Both the position numbers and the translations under genes were made by a program. This document shows, piece after piece, positions 49,475 to 62,600 of a stretch of DNA of 64,000 nucleotides. Location: positions 1,550,001-1,614,000 of the forward strand of contig NW_025062475.1 of NCBI RefSeq assembly GCF_000002995.4, given 5' to 3'. The stretch comes from Brugia malayi (Eukaryota > Nematoda > Chromadorea > Rhabditida > Onchocercidae). The notes under the pieces were generated by a model. It was not told the DNA's origin, did not search any database, and was given only the letters and a program-made list of their open reading frames with translations. Positions within the stretch are counted from its first letter, which is position 1. Each line of letters opens with the position of its first letter.

Positions 49475-50475
49475 CAAATAATTTCTAGGTTTTATTATCG
49501 GTTGCTTTCGTTGTTTTGTTTTTTTTTTTTTTTGACTTTTCTTTGTAAATTACTTTCTTTGCATATTTTTAATTGTAATTGTTTTCTGAAGAGAGATAGA
49601 ATTATTGTTGTGGGATCAGTTAATTGTAGCAATAAAATAGAAGCGAAATAATTGAATGTTTTGAAGTAATTTGTATAAGAATGGAAATAAATTTTGAGAG
49701 AGAATTTATCAAGTTTACACTATAAAAATGAATTATAATTTGAAATTAGCAATTGAAAATGAAGTGCAAATGATAAATGCAAAAATGATAAATGCAAAAA
49801 TACGAAACCAAAGTAATTTAAAAGAAAAAAAAGTTGTAATAAGTAAAGAAAAGTAAGTCACGATCGATACATGTAACTAAAGTATATCTTGCAATGAAAT
49901 GTATTATTTGTATTTTAGCATTCATAATAGCTTACATGTAGAAATTAGCGCCATATTATGCGCAAATTGATCTAGGCTTCTAAAATATATATCTATTCGA
50001 GCCAAATTTGGCGCTAAAGTATTATTTTTTTTTTTTGCCTTTGAAGAATGCCATAAATATGGCACATGGTAATTTAATGTAAAAATGATAGTTTTTAAAA
50101 TATTTTACTTTTCTTTTCTCGCAAAAAAACAATTTATCATTATTTGTTCTTCTTTTCTATTCTATTCAGAAAGTTTTTAAAAAAGTAACAATTAAGTTGA
50201 ATTTTTTTTTTTTTTTTTCGTGAGATAATATTTGGAAGAAATAAATAAATTTTTAACAGATTGAATAACTCTTAACAAAAAAATTTTATTTGCTTTTTAT
50301 TATTTATTTGTTTATTTTTATTTTTTTGCTGAATTGATAAAAAAAGTTGAAAAACAATTTCATTAATTAAGATAAATTAAACGATCAAATACAAAATGAA
50401 TATAATCAAACGCATATTCATTCCAATAACAATGAAATTCTCCATCATTTAGACGTCAGCTGTTAATATTTTAGT

Positions 50476-52166
50476 TTATGAAATTTGTAAACGTGGACAA
50501 ACATTTTGTAAATCTCTGAAAATAAAACTTTTACATATAGTAATATATTTTAATTCATATCAAAATTATCAATTTAAATTAAATTAAATTACAAAATGAA
50601 AAAGAAGAAAGCAAAATTATATTTATTTATTATACCTAATACCAGCAGATGCTGCACATGAGCACATCTGTTGTACAGCAACATTATCAAAGCCACTTGT
50701 TATAGCACATTGTTTAGCTTTTTGTATTATTTCCAAATTAGCTGGTAAATTAAGACCACATCTTAAATTTAAATTTTAAAAATAATAAATTTAATAACAA
50801 AATCAATTAACATTTTATATTTTTAGCTAAAAATTTCTTATCATAGTTATTTTAATTAACATATTATCATAGCTAACTAATTTTTCACATTTAATTTAAT
50901 TCAACAAAAATGATTTTTATGAGTCAAAAAAAAAAAAAAAAAACAAACTCAAGTTTATCATAGCAATATTTGCTTGATCGATCTATGCATTCTCTTGCAC
51001 ATCGCAAAAAACGTCGTCCAACTGATATTAATGGTTGCAATGGTCGCGCGAAATCTAAAAATCATTCGCAAAAAAATTATTCCACTAATCTATAATTAAG
51101 TAATTAATTGTTAATCTAAAATTTATTACTAATTAATTTAGTTTTAATTATGAAAATATCATTCAAAATAAAACACAAAATATGCGATATTTGACAAAAT
51201 TTTGTAGCAAAAAAAATCATGATTTAAAAAAAAAGAAAAAAAAAAAATTGTGACTAATTAATATTTAAGTTTATTTAAAATGAGAGAAAAAAAAAAGAGT
51301 GACTAAATTAAAATTTAAATGAAACTTTATAAATTATACTTCCAAGCATTCGGTTGATTTCAGTAAGTCCAGCAATTTCCAATGATTCAAAATATGTTTT
51401 TTGAACATAATTTCCTGATTGTGCTGCACATCTACAATTTATAAATTATTTTGAATAAATGTTTTTTTTTTTTTTTTTTTTTTTTTTTCTCATATATCTT
51501 TTTAATATTATAAAATAATTTCAGAAATTCTTTTTTTTTTCTTTCTCTCTTTTTTTGCTTTCTAAATTATAAAAGTGTTAAAAAAAAAAAAAAAAAAAAA
51601 TTATAATTTAAAAATATTACGCATTATAGAAAACATTTTGTGTACAATTGATTGTTCGTGAAATTTTCTCTTCATTTTGTAAAACACAATTTTTGAGCGT
51701 TTCATAGTCTGCTTTTACCTTATATGCATATCGCTGTAATATAACATTAGATTTAATTTAATTTCATTTTATTTAATAAATTTATCCAATATATTTAGCT
51801 AATATTTATATTACAATAAGTAAATAAAAATATATAAATAAATAGTTTTTTTTTTAAAAAATATATAAATAAATATTTTTCTAGTGATATAAACAAAATT
51901 AGACATCGATAAATTAGCTATTATAGCTTTAAGGGTGGTTGAATTTTTCTAAAAAATTTGATTTCATTTAAGTTTTGATTTAAATTTATTTCACTCTAAA
52001 TTATTTATTATACCTGGCATCGATCAGCACATGGTTTTACAAGATTTAACATTCGTTCACGACATTTCTGTATTTCATTACATGTACATTGACGAATAAG
52101 TTCACATTGAACATTATATCCAAGGAATATTATTAGAAATGGAAAACAAATACACATCAATTGCAT
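50476..52166 (-). CDS. Secreted cysteine-rich protein, nematode type
   Basis: Six exons in transcript order: 52166-52014, 51733-51621, 51431-51340, 51054-50949, 50761-50643 and 50513-50476, giving 206 residues. A signal peptide (MQLMCICFPFLIIFLGYNVQ) is followed by a chain with about 17 cysteines in mostly helical, charged sequence: CTCNEIQKC, KPCADRCQ, CAREC, YCYDKLECG, QMCSCAASAG and VCPRLQIS. An acceptor (tttcatttag) lies about 18 bases before the ATG. The last exon is set by the ttttcagag acceptor; the AG two bases upstream would give a different tail without the final Cys. The cysteine spacing recalls nematode extracellular Cys-rich families such as CPG4-like domains, but I cannot confirm that. 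It probably acts outside the cell. Confidence 0.7.
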
Positions 52167-53381
52167 AATTTTAATATTTTGCCTAAATGAAATTTCGTTA
52201 AAATGAAAAATAACTGCAAAAAAAAAGCAAAAGAAAAAAGAAAAACTCTTAGTGATATTTAATAAATAATAAAAAAAAAAATGAAATAAATCATAATTAT
52301 CCATTACATCGATCAAATACATTATATTATTAAATAGTTGAAATTTTCTATAACATTTGGTTCAATTCAAATTTTAATTTAAATTTCTAAATTATCCAAT
52401 TATTAAATAAATATGTCATAGATATCACAGAATGACAAAAAAAAAGCGATAAATATCAGAGAAAATAATTATCATAAAATGAAATTATTTTATAATCAAA
52501 ATTTAAGCGATAAAATATTCAATGTTAATCATAACGTAAATCTTTTAAATTCACTCAGTTCTGTGAAAAAAAAAAAAAAAAAAAATCAAAATAACCACTT
52601 ACTAATGAAACAAAAGTAGAGATTTCTACTAGTTACACTTTTTCTCTTTTTTTTTTTTTAAATTTAAAAAAAAAAAAAATTTATTGTTATAGGAGTGGAA
52701 CGACTATTCTCATCAAAATTACTGATTAAAAAAAAAAAAAAAAGAAAAAAATGAATTTACAAAAAGGATGGAAAAACAAAAGAATGAAAAATCCTTCAGG
52801 GTACTTTTAATTTTCATTTTTTTTTTTTTTTTTTTTCATCTACAATGACATTCGTTTTAAAGATTGATGAAATATTTATTTACTTATTTATCCTTCATTA
52901 TTTCTGTTTTAAATATTATTTCAGTATTTGTGGCTGAATTTGGAAATGATTAGCAATAATTTTGACATCAAACAAGTAGCAAAAAGTAATGTATTAATAT
53001 TAGAAAGAAAGAGATGAAATTATTATTTTGAGAAATTTTTTTTATTTTTGAGATGAAATTATTTAAGAAAACATTCAAAAAATTAAATCATTAACAAATT
53101 TTTTGTCTAATTATTAATTCTATTCTTTATTTACAATAACTTTTCATTTATATTAAAATTTTATAAATCTATGAAATGAGCTATTGATAATGAAATGTAA
53201 TCAATCACTTCTTATACTATCTAATATACAATAGAACAATTAAAAATGGGTTGTAATAATGACTTTTCATCATATTTCAATATCTCAATTATTGTTGAAC
53301 AATTTATAAATATTAGTTAATATAATTGATTTACAATTATAATAAAAAGATAAGTGAAATAATTTATCATTTAGTTTGCAA

Positions 53382-53413
<32 letters not shown>

Positions 53414-56400
53414 GTTGAAATATATTATTGGAACTAATTTTCTTCCTATTCCATATTCTAATTTTTTTTTTTTTTACTTTCTGTTTTTATTTTGAATTCA
53501 ACAAATTAAACGAATATAACAAAGGAAAAAAAGTTTAAAATAATAATCTCATCACAGTTAAAAATTTCAACATTCAAATTAATTTAATTCTATTAGAAAT
53601 TTTATCACTATATCTAAGAGAAACTTTGAGTAAATACTTTTAAAATTTATTTCAGAAATGAACCACTAACATTTCCATACATTTAATAAGAAATATATTT
53701 ACTCAGCAAGTAAAAAAGTAAAAAAGATGAAATTTGAAAATTTAGCCTTAAATTAAATTTTCTTTTAATGAGCAAATTAAAATGAAAGTAATTATTTAAT
53801 AATCTTTAAAAAGGAAAGAAAAAAAAAAAAGAAGATAACCGGTTAATTAATGCAGATAATACATCAGTATGTAAGCGAATCTAACAAGTTTGAGAAAATT
53901 TCAAGTTTGATCTGTCATAAATATCACACTGCAACGACTAAATCTTTGTTGTCCATAATAATAATTGCTGTAATATACTACAAACTTTTATTGTTATCAA
54001 TCAAACCATTTTCAAAAAAGATCAGATTAATTTCATGATAATTTTGTATACAAACAAAAAAATAAATAAATAAAAATATTACATTAAAATTTATATATGT
54101 TTGTAAAGAATAAAGGAAGAAAGTGATATATTTGATGGAAATAATTGGAGTAACAATTAAAAAATTTAGATCTTTGGAGAAAATGAAATGTTCAATGTCG
54201 GAAACATGAAAAGATGTTGACAGAAAGTGTTGACTGTCTCATCTATTTCATATTTCATCAATTTGAATAGGAACTGATGCACTTTTATATCACATATCAG
54301 TGGTAATTTTATTTTATATAAAAAAAAAAAAAAAACTTTTTGTTTAAATTTATGAATATTTATTCAAATGTTAAACTTTTTTCAAATGCATAATAAATTT
54401 CTTCGTTCCTAATATAATGAAGTAACTTTGATATAAGTAATAGGAAAAAAATGCATACACAATAGGCTGTCACTTTTTTTTTTTTTCAAGCAAATATGTA
54501 AAATTTTGTGCTGAAAAGAAAAAAAAAAATTCAATAATATTGTAATTTTTATGAAATAAGCTTTTAATCATTTCATTTTTACTTTTATTTCTCTACATCC
54601 TATGATAGATGATAGTAGGGAATGTTTATTTTTAATAAGTCATAAACAATTATTGAATTGAAATGTTAGAATTTTTGAAATTATCACTAGGATATGTGAA
54701 CGAAATTGTCATGAAAATAGATATTTCAAAAAAAAAAAAAATTTTTTTTTTTTGTTTGATTTCAACTAAATAAAAAGTCTGAAACCGGTCGGTGACATTA
54801 TAATTGTAAAACTAACATAATTAAATAGCGAATTTTGCCCTATGAAAGTGAGATATTTATAAAAATTGAAAATTGCTCTTAATTGAATAAAGTAAGGATG
54901 AAATTGAAATCTTTTTTCAATATCAGTATTGCTTTTCTGATTGCTATTTCTTCATTTCTTGTCTGCTGAACAAACTTTTTTCTTTAAAAAAAAAAAAGAA
55001 AAACTCGAAATCATTTCAGGAATGTATAATTAATTGAAAGAAAAATTAATTAATTAATTAAATTTCAGTACTTAAAAAAATTTTATTTTTAATGATTTAA
55101 AGAGGTGTAGTATCGACGACAAAAACAAAAACACATTTTAAAGATTTTAGCAACAAATTATAAGTTGCAAAGCAGTAGAAAGACTGTTTCATCCAGCAAA
55201 ACTTATTAATCACTCAATGAATGACAATAAAATTCATTAATACAACTATATTCAATGATACAATTCATTCTGAATACGATATGTTATGCTTAATTTATCT
55301 CACAACTAAAAATTCAGCTGTTCAATTTGACTTTCTCAGCATTTGTTTATATTCCTACGTAAGTCCACGTTCAATCATTTATACGCTTCAATCCACGTTC
55401 AATCATTTATACGCTTCAGCCCACGTTCAATCATTTATACGCTTCAATCCACGTTCAATCATTTATACGCTTCAATCCACGTTCAATCATTTATACGCTT
55501 CAATCCACGTTCAATCATTTATACGCTTCAATCCACGTTCAATCATTTATACGCTTCAATCCACGTTCAATCATTTATACGCTTCAATCCACGTTCAATC
55601 ATTTATTCTTGTATTCGTTGCTAAATTATTTGTTTGAGTTATTACTTTACACTGTTTAAGTTATTACTTGAAATAGCGAGTATCGCAAATGAGTACATAA
55701 TGAATATCGTAACTTTTCCATAAGGAACGCTTGCAATTTGTACACTTTGCCTCAAATCATCATAGATACATCATTTAGCTACATGAATCCATCTATCGAG
55801 TTCAAAGGTCAGCAGATGACAAACCTCGCAGTACCACCAAACTACGAGACTCTCAACCTTACTGACATCATCGGTAACAAAGTAGTTTAGACCAACTTCA
55901 ATCTATTTCGATGTGCACTTTTGACTAGTAATGTGGTTTTGAAACCAAATGGTAAAAAGTGTTAGGTGCATGTTTACGTGTTTGTGATTAGCTAGCTGGA
56001 AATATTATGTGGGAGCTACGTGATCGTCCGTAAAGCTTCTCTACGTGTCCTTATTCCGAAAACGACGAATTTCGACTAAACAATGGGTAATTTTGGAATT
56101 GGACTCGATTTTGGTGGAGGGAAACATTTCGAATACTTTGCATGGAACCAAACACTTCGATCTTCTAAAAGAAGTCAAAATGACGAATGCACAATTGTTT
56201 AGTAACAAAATATGTAGGTAACTGGATCTCTCTTACATAGCAGATATCGATAGTTAGATCATTCTTGAGAGTATAACAAATTGAAAGTTTCTTTTTAGTT
56301 AATATTTAGCTTAAGAGAATAAATGTAGCAGAATTCATTATGTGGTAGTAATATAGGCTGAAATATATAGTAAAGTAACGTTATATGAGATATCTCAATA

Positions 56401-56630
56401 ACAGAGAAAGTATAAATTCTTCGGAAGAGAAGGATGTGCAGGCATAATTAACTCGTTCATTCGTATTCAAAGCGTTTCTTTTTTACCGACGGGAACTTGA
56501 ATGTTTGTCAGTTTATATTGTTATGTAGGCATGTGTTAGTGTATACAAAGTGATAATTGTTCTTAATGTTAAACTCGAAGAATAACTAGTTTCAGTCAAG
56601 AAAATCGAGTGTTAAAGAATAAAATATTGG
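52167..56630. other. Intergenic DNA with a minisatellite and possible gene relics
   Basis: From 52.2 to 55.3 kb it is AT-rich with no exons. Then come the 28-bp minisatellite and a less AT-rich stretch (55680-56580) with two short frames, at 55783-55890 (MNPSIEFKGQQMTNLAVPPN...) and 56083-56202 (MGNFGIGLDFGGGKHFEYF...). These look protein-like but match nothing I know. An acceptor, actagtttcag, ends at 56595, 35 bases before the THOC2 ATG. Confidence 0.4.
55365..55606. repeat. 28-bp minisatellite, 8 full copies plus 18 bases
   Basis: Unit CCACGTTCAATCATTTATAC plus GCTTCAAT, in register every 28 bases from 55365 to 55588, then a partial copy to 55606. Only one substitution was seen (CAGC for CAAT-C at the end of copy 2). 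There are no spacers, so it is not CRISPR-like. Because 28 is not a multiple of three, two reading frames stay open with a 28-residue period; neither looks like a gene. Confidence 0.95.
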
Positions 56631-59600
56631 ATGAGTTCAACATCAGAAATACTTACTCCACAGGTGGAACTACTTCAGATATGTCGACGAGTTACGGAGG
56701 GACAGCTAGCTCCAGATGCTGCATGCAACATGATTCGGATACTTATGGTATGGTTATTTCCAGTTTATTTAGATATATCATACTTTCCCTGTCTATGCAG
56801 TATTCATATCATTGTTTACATCATGTCTCTCAGAAATTGTTACATGGTGTTGCTTTGCGTGATAAATAGTACAGTCAGTCTTCAAGCATTTATAATATCG
56901 AGAAGACAAATTTAAATGAAGAGTATTCGGTTCAGTGCTTCACGTTTGCAGAAAACGATTGATAATATTCCTAGTTTGCTGGTGGATGTTTTGGCAATTG
57001 TGGATCTGGAATTGAGCACGGAAAAGAAGAGTGAAGAATTTCGTAAATGTTTCGTGGAATTGTTGTCACATCTTTCTGACCGGGCAAGTGAACACATTGA
57101 ATTGATACATCACTTCCGCATAATATAACTTAATTGTATATTAGGTTAAATAACTTAAAGATTATAATACTAGAAATGAACCAGAATTATATAATTAAAC
57201 AGTGTAATCTTTTTGGATAAAATTCACTATATGACGGTAGTGTTCACCTCATTTTTTTTGCTCCATTTTTCTATTCTATAAATTTGCAGATTGTTGCTGA
57301 TGATGTATTAAAATGTGAGTTGGATATACTGGGTGCCAACGAGCAAGCAACACGATCACGAGTTGTAAAAACAAAAACTAGGCTTTTGTTAGTCGTTTTA
57401 ATATTGTTTTGTCAGCAATGTCGGTCATTCTCGTTTTACTTTCCGTTTTGCTTTTCTTTATAATTTACTTCGCACCAAGCATTATGGAGGAGGTCACCAA
57501 TGACAATTATCAAACTGTAAGAAAAAAAAAGACATATATGCATGCTGATAATTTTTTTCAGTTTCAAGCAAGTGAAATTCAATTTACTACGTGAGGAAAG
57601 CGAAGGTTATGCGAAGCTTATAGCAGAGCTTCTTGATAATCCTTCCCTCAGTGTATCAAAGGCCTTAAGTCGACTTTATCATTTAATTGGTACTGATTTT
57701 TTGTTTTTATTCTATACATCACCAAAACAAAAAACCAGATTTTTGCCTATTGTAAAAAATTTAGATTTCAGTTTTATTTTCTTTTTTATTACAGGACAAT
57801 TTAATTTGGATCCGAACCGAGTGATTGACATCATTCTTGAGTGTTTTGAATCAGCACTGGAGCGTCGCAAATTTTTTATCGATTTGTTAACTGAATTCAA
57901 AGCGACTGGTGATGATATATGCAGCATTCTAGGATTCAAATTTACTTTTTATCAGGTTCTATTCTTATCCTATCATGTTCTTTTCATATGTCTTTGACTT
58001 CATGTTGTTTCATACTGGTTAAGTCTAAAAAATTTAAAAATTAGGTAATTGGATGAACCCATTAAATTCAGATGTTTATATATTTGAAGTTTCAGCGTTC
58101 CGGTAGTACTCCTGCATCACTTTACAGAGTAGCAGCTGCTTTGTGTGATGAAAGAGTTATCGATTTGTTGTCGCTATGCACATTTGTAGGTATTTTATCA
58201 TACTTGAAAATTAACATTTCATAATCATGTACTGGTTTTTTCCTTAAGGAATTCTAAGTTTATTTGTTTATTGAAATGTGGTATTTTAACATAATCTTAT
58301 TATTGTAAATGCTTTGAACTAAAATGTACCTTTTAGTTGTCTCCAAAACTGGAAGATATGATGAACGATCACAAAAGTCGTGTTGAGCGAGATGGAAAAC
58401 GAGCTAAAAAGAATGAAACCATCTCTACTGGTATGGTATCAGTAGATTCACGAGTTCCTTCGGCAGCGACAGCTGGATATGTGGACGATAATGCTACCAT
58501 TGCGGGCGTATCATTTGCTTCCGTATTGGCGGTACAGAATGCCGATGATATAAAACAAATCGATGAAAAAGACAATGATGTTTGTTTTTTCTCAAATTTT
58601 CTGTACCATTACATGTGCATATGAAATGAATTTTAAATTTCTAAAAATTTATACTTCTTATTTGACGTAATGCTTTAAAAAGAAAATTTTCTTAATAAAT
58701 TTCTTGAAAATTAGCTTAGCTTATTAAAAAAGAGAAAAAAAAGACAACTGTAAATTGCAATTATAATTTATCTATAGAAGCTTCTACATTACTCTTTACT
58801 TATTTTACAATATTAAAATTCAGGATGCTATACTTGCAAAAAATCAGAAGCTTGGTTTGACGTTTGCCTTGCTAGAAGGAGGTGCTTGGCAATTTGCGAA
58901 ACAGATGCTCGACAGATTCCCTGAATTCTATGCTGTCAATGCCTCGTATTTTTTATTTTTTTTATTTTGTCAAGTTTTTGGCTTTTATTTTACTCATACT
59001 TATACTTATTTATACTTAGTAATTGTTTCTTATGTGGTTAATGTGTCTTTCTGATTTTTAAGTAAATTTTATAAAATCGAACTGAAGTGTATTCTAATGT
59101 TCTATCAGTCTGTTGGGATGGAAAGCAGTTTTAACTTAGCGCAATTCTGTTAAAATGTAGTATAACTTCAAAAGTTTCTTTTTTCTCACCTTCACACTAT
59201 TACAGTTTGATTTTAACTCATAATACATCCTATTTTAGGCGTTCTATAGCTCTTTCTATTGCGGATCTATTGGAACGATCTACTGATGACTTCTACCAAG
59301 AGTTCGTTATTCTTAGTTTCAAGTGAAATAATAGGATATATATTGAAGTTGTTCTGTTAGAAATTAGTAACAATATGACAAACTCCAAAGCACAGACATC
59401 GCATGCATTAAAGAAATTATTGAAAGAGGTTAGAGGAATTATTTGCATTCAGTGTTAATGAGTAATTTATTTGCAGAAAGTCCAGATTTGCTTTGGGTGA
59501 CATCGGTACATTCAATCTAAGTTCATCATTAGCCCAAACTCATTCTCTCGAGATCGTACGTCTTGCATTTTTTTTTTTTTTTTTAATTTCTTTGGTTTTG

Positions 59601-62600
59601 TTAGACACGAAAAAATGTTATGATTTCTCAGTGAACAAGAGTATTGCTTTTAGTCATCAGAAAAGTACAAAAAGATTTATTTTAAAAACCTCTCCATATA
59701 AGTGTTCTTAATACATTCACCGTTAAGTTTAGGTTGGTAGCTGGTCAGAGTTGGTCTCTGTTGTTCTTCCTGTTTTGGCATATGTTGGTCCGCATATTGC
59801 TTATCGGCCCAAAGCAGCTATAAAACTGGTGCGGTTGATGGCATTATTTTTTGAAGAAAGAGAAAAAGATCCTACTTGGGCGCAAACTTTCCAAAACGAC
59901 AGTGGTTTGTGAAATTTTCTCATTCACTATCTTCTAATATTTTTTGAATCATAAACATTTCTTCACTGCTGCTTAAGATTCAGTATGCAATGCGCTCATT
60001 GATGCAATCGATGAAACTCTAGTACCAGCATTATCCTTAGCAAATGGCAATTTCGCATATTCACAAGAGTTGTGGAAATTACTCAGCCATTTACCATATA
60101 CAGTACGATATCGATCATATGCACGATGGAAAACAGTGCATACCATGCGTCATCCTCAAATTAACATTTCTCGAGGAAGTACTTTTGGCATGACGAGATA
60201 TGTACTAAAGTTTGTCTTTCTTTTTACGAAAATGGTTGTTCAATTTATGATAATTTATTTCATGGGCGCTCTAAAAAGTGATTATTTATTTCTTTAGTTT
60301 ATTTGAAGTGCTTTTTCACAATTTGTTACAGACGTTTATCAAAGGAAACGGTACGCATGATGGGCCGTCAGTTAGGAAAGTTATGCCACGTACATCCTGC
60401 AGTTGTTTTCGATTATATTTTGGATCAGGTAATATAGTATTTATTGTGTTTTGGTGAGACTCTTGCATTAGGACAACTCTAGCTTATTGGATTAAGTATT
60501 GCTCTTCCGCAACTAAAATTATGAGTTTGAATGCGTATTTAATGTATTCAAAAATTCTAGTGTTCAATTCATTATGTAGGAACTACTGTTTCTTTCCTGT
60601 TTGCAAAAAAAAAAAAAAATAGAAAAATTGTCATAAAGAATTTATCTGTTTGCAAAGAATTGAGCGAAATCATTCGAACTTGAATTTGTATAAATGTACG
60701 TGATGTACTGCAGATTCAAACATTCGAAAATCTTATTGATCCGGTAGTTGAATCAATACGTTTCCTCAGTGATCTGGAATTTGATGTGCTCTCCTTTTGT
60801 ATCATCGAACATTTGGCAGCTCCGGATAAGCAGCAACTTAAGGTCAGTAATCTTAAAATTTAAGGTCAATAAAAAAAAAAATGGCTAATAAAGCATTCAG
60901 TGCCTCATAAGCAATTTACAAAATATCACTGAGATAGTTGGTCTTAAGATATTAATGAGATGTGCATTAACATTCATTAATACAGGATTGAATATTTTCC
61001 TTCCATATACAGTGGCTTCTCCACTGCCTTTCTCATTGCCGTAACACTGATGTAATTAATATAATACAATGCGTGTAATGTTCCTACCACAAGAAATAAC
61101 TTTTATATACATCACAATCTCGTCTTTTTAATGATTTTCTTAGCATTTAATTTTCAGGCATCAGATGGATCTCTTTCTCCGTGGTTACAATCGCTTGCCA
61201 CTTTTGTTGGAAATGTATTTCTGAAATACAACATCGAGTTAACAGGAGTTTTACAATACGTAGCAAATCAGCTGAAAAACAACAAAAGGTATGAATATTC
61301 TTTAAATTTGAACTGCAATATTGTTATTAATTAATTCTAATTTTGGTGGTAACATGTAAGAGATTCTGTGCTTTTGAAGCTTCGACTTACTGGTCCTGCG
61401 TGAAATTATACAGAATATGTCCGGCATTGAATCTACGACAGGATTAACAGCAGATCAATTGGAAGCACTTGCTGGTGGTGATACTCTGAGGCAGGAGGTA
61501 AATTTCTGTTCGTTTGTTTATTGATTTTATGTCAAAGGAAACAGTTTTCTCATAACGAAGTATTTTATCAGTTTTATGCATTCCAATTTTGTAGATTTAT
61601 GAAATAATCTAAATTTTCTATTTTTTTTTATATTAGGCAGGTTCATTTTCAACGGTTCGTACAAACAGACGTGCTATATTACGTCTTCGTGATGCACTGT
61701 TCAAGGAACATCTCATCGTAGGTCTATCTATACTAACTGCTCAGCAACGTCAATGTATAGTGTATTCCGAATCACCAGATATACCTCTAAAGCTTGCTGG
61801 TCAAATGCTCGATCAGGTATTTTCAAGCTTTTTTTAATGATCTTAAGTGATTTATATCTTTTTTTGAGTTTCAAATTAATTTCTGGATTTTTAGTGTCAA
61901 GAAACTTTGATCCAATTTGGTTCCTTTCTGCGTACAAATGTACGACAAGAAGATTACTGCAATCGGATGCCCTTTGTTTGGGAACTCGTCGGTCGCTTTC
62001 ATCTTCCCGTGGATGCAGCTTTTTTCATCTCAAGACCAACCTTCATGCACCGTGTCTATGTTTGTTTTACGTTTTTATGACGGCTAGATGAATATTATCA
62101 GTCTCAACAATTATGTTACTTGCAAAATGGATCTAAATTTCTTTTATAGCGATTTTTTTGAAAAATTCTTGACAATCATAACATTATTTATTGAATGAAT
62201 GTTGTAGTAGCATTTGCTACAGGTTGAAACCAACTGCTGAGTCCTTCTGGTTGTCGTCTCTCTTTAGATTTAAATTTGTGCAAAGGTTACAGAATAATTT
62301 CGATAAAAGTCGCAAGTCGCTTCGTGAGTCGGACGGAAGCAAAATGAAATTGGACTCTAATCGCAAGTCAGCTTTGTTTCGAACCGCTTTCGATGAAATG
62401 ATTGGAGAATTAGAATCAAACCTTCGACCTCTGTTGCCTGACTTCATTTGGGCAGACATTTCATCCAAGTACTTCCATTATTTTTTTAATCATACTCTTT
62501 TTATAAAATTAATGTTCGTAAAATAACATATTGGAACGAAACAAATATAACAGGAGTATATGAAGGTGTCAGTTAATTGATGAATAATGTTAAAATTCAG

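Larger units (their letters stand above)
48424..50475. other. Intergenic DNA rich in simple repeats
   Basis: It contains GA (48652-48700), TG (49203-49279) and GTT (49400-49474) repeats and many A/T tracts. No exon was found; the open frames here are translations of the repeats. Confidence 0.6.

Noticed and set aside
49367..49651. Poly-Cys protein
   Set aside because: Product of the GTT microsatellite; no gene context.
55221..55637. Repeat protein or CRISPR array at the 28-bp repeat
   Set aside because: Units are contiguous without spacers and two frames are open only because the unit lacks stops; this is a eukaryotic minisatellite.
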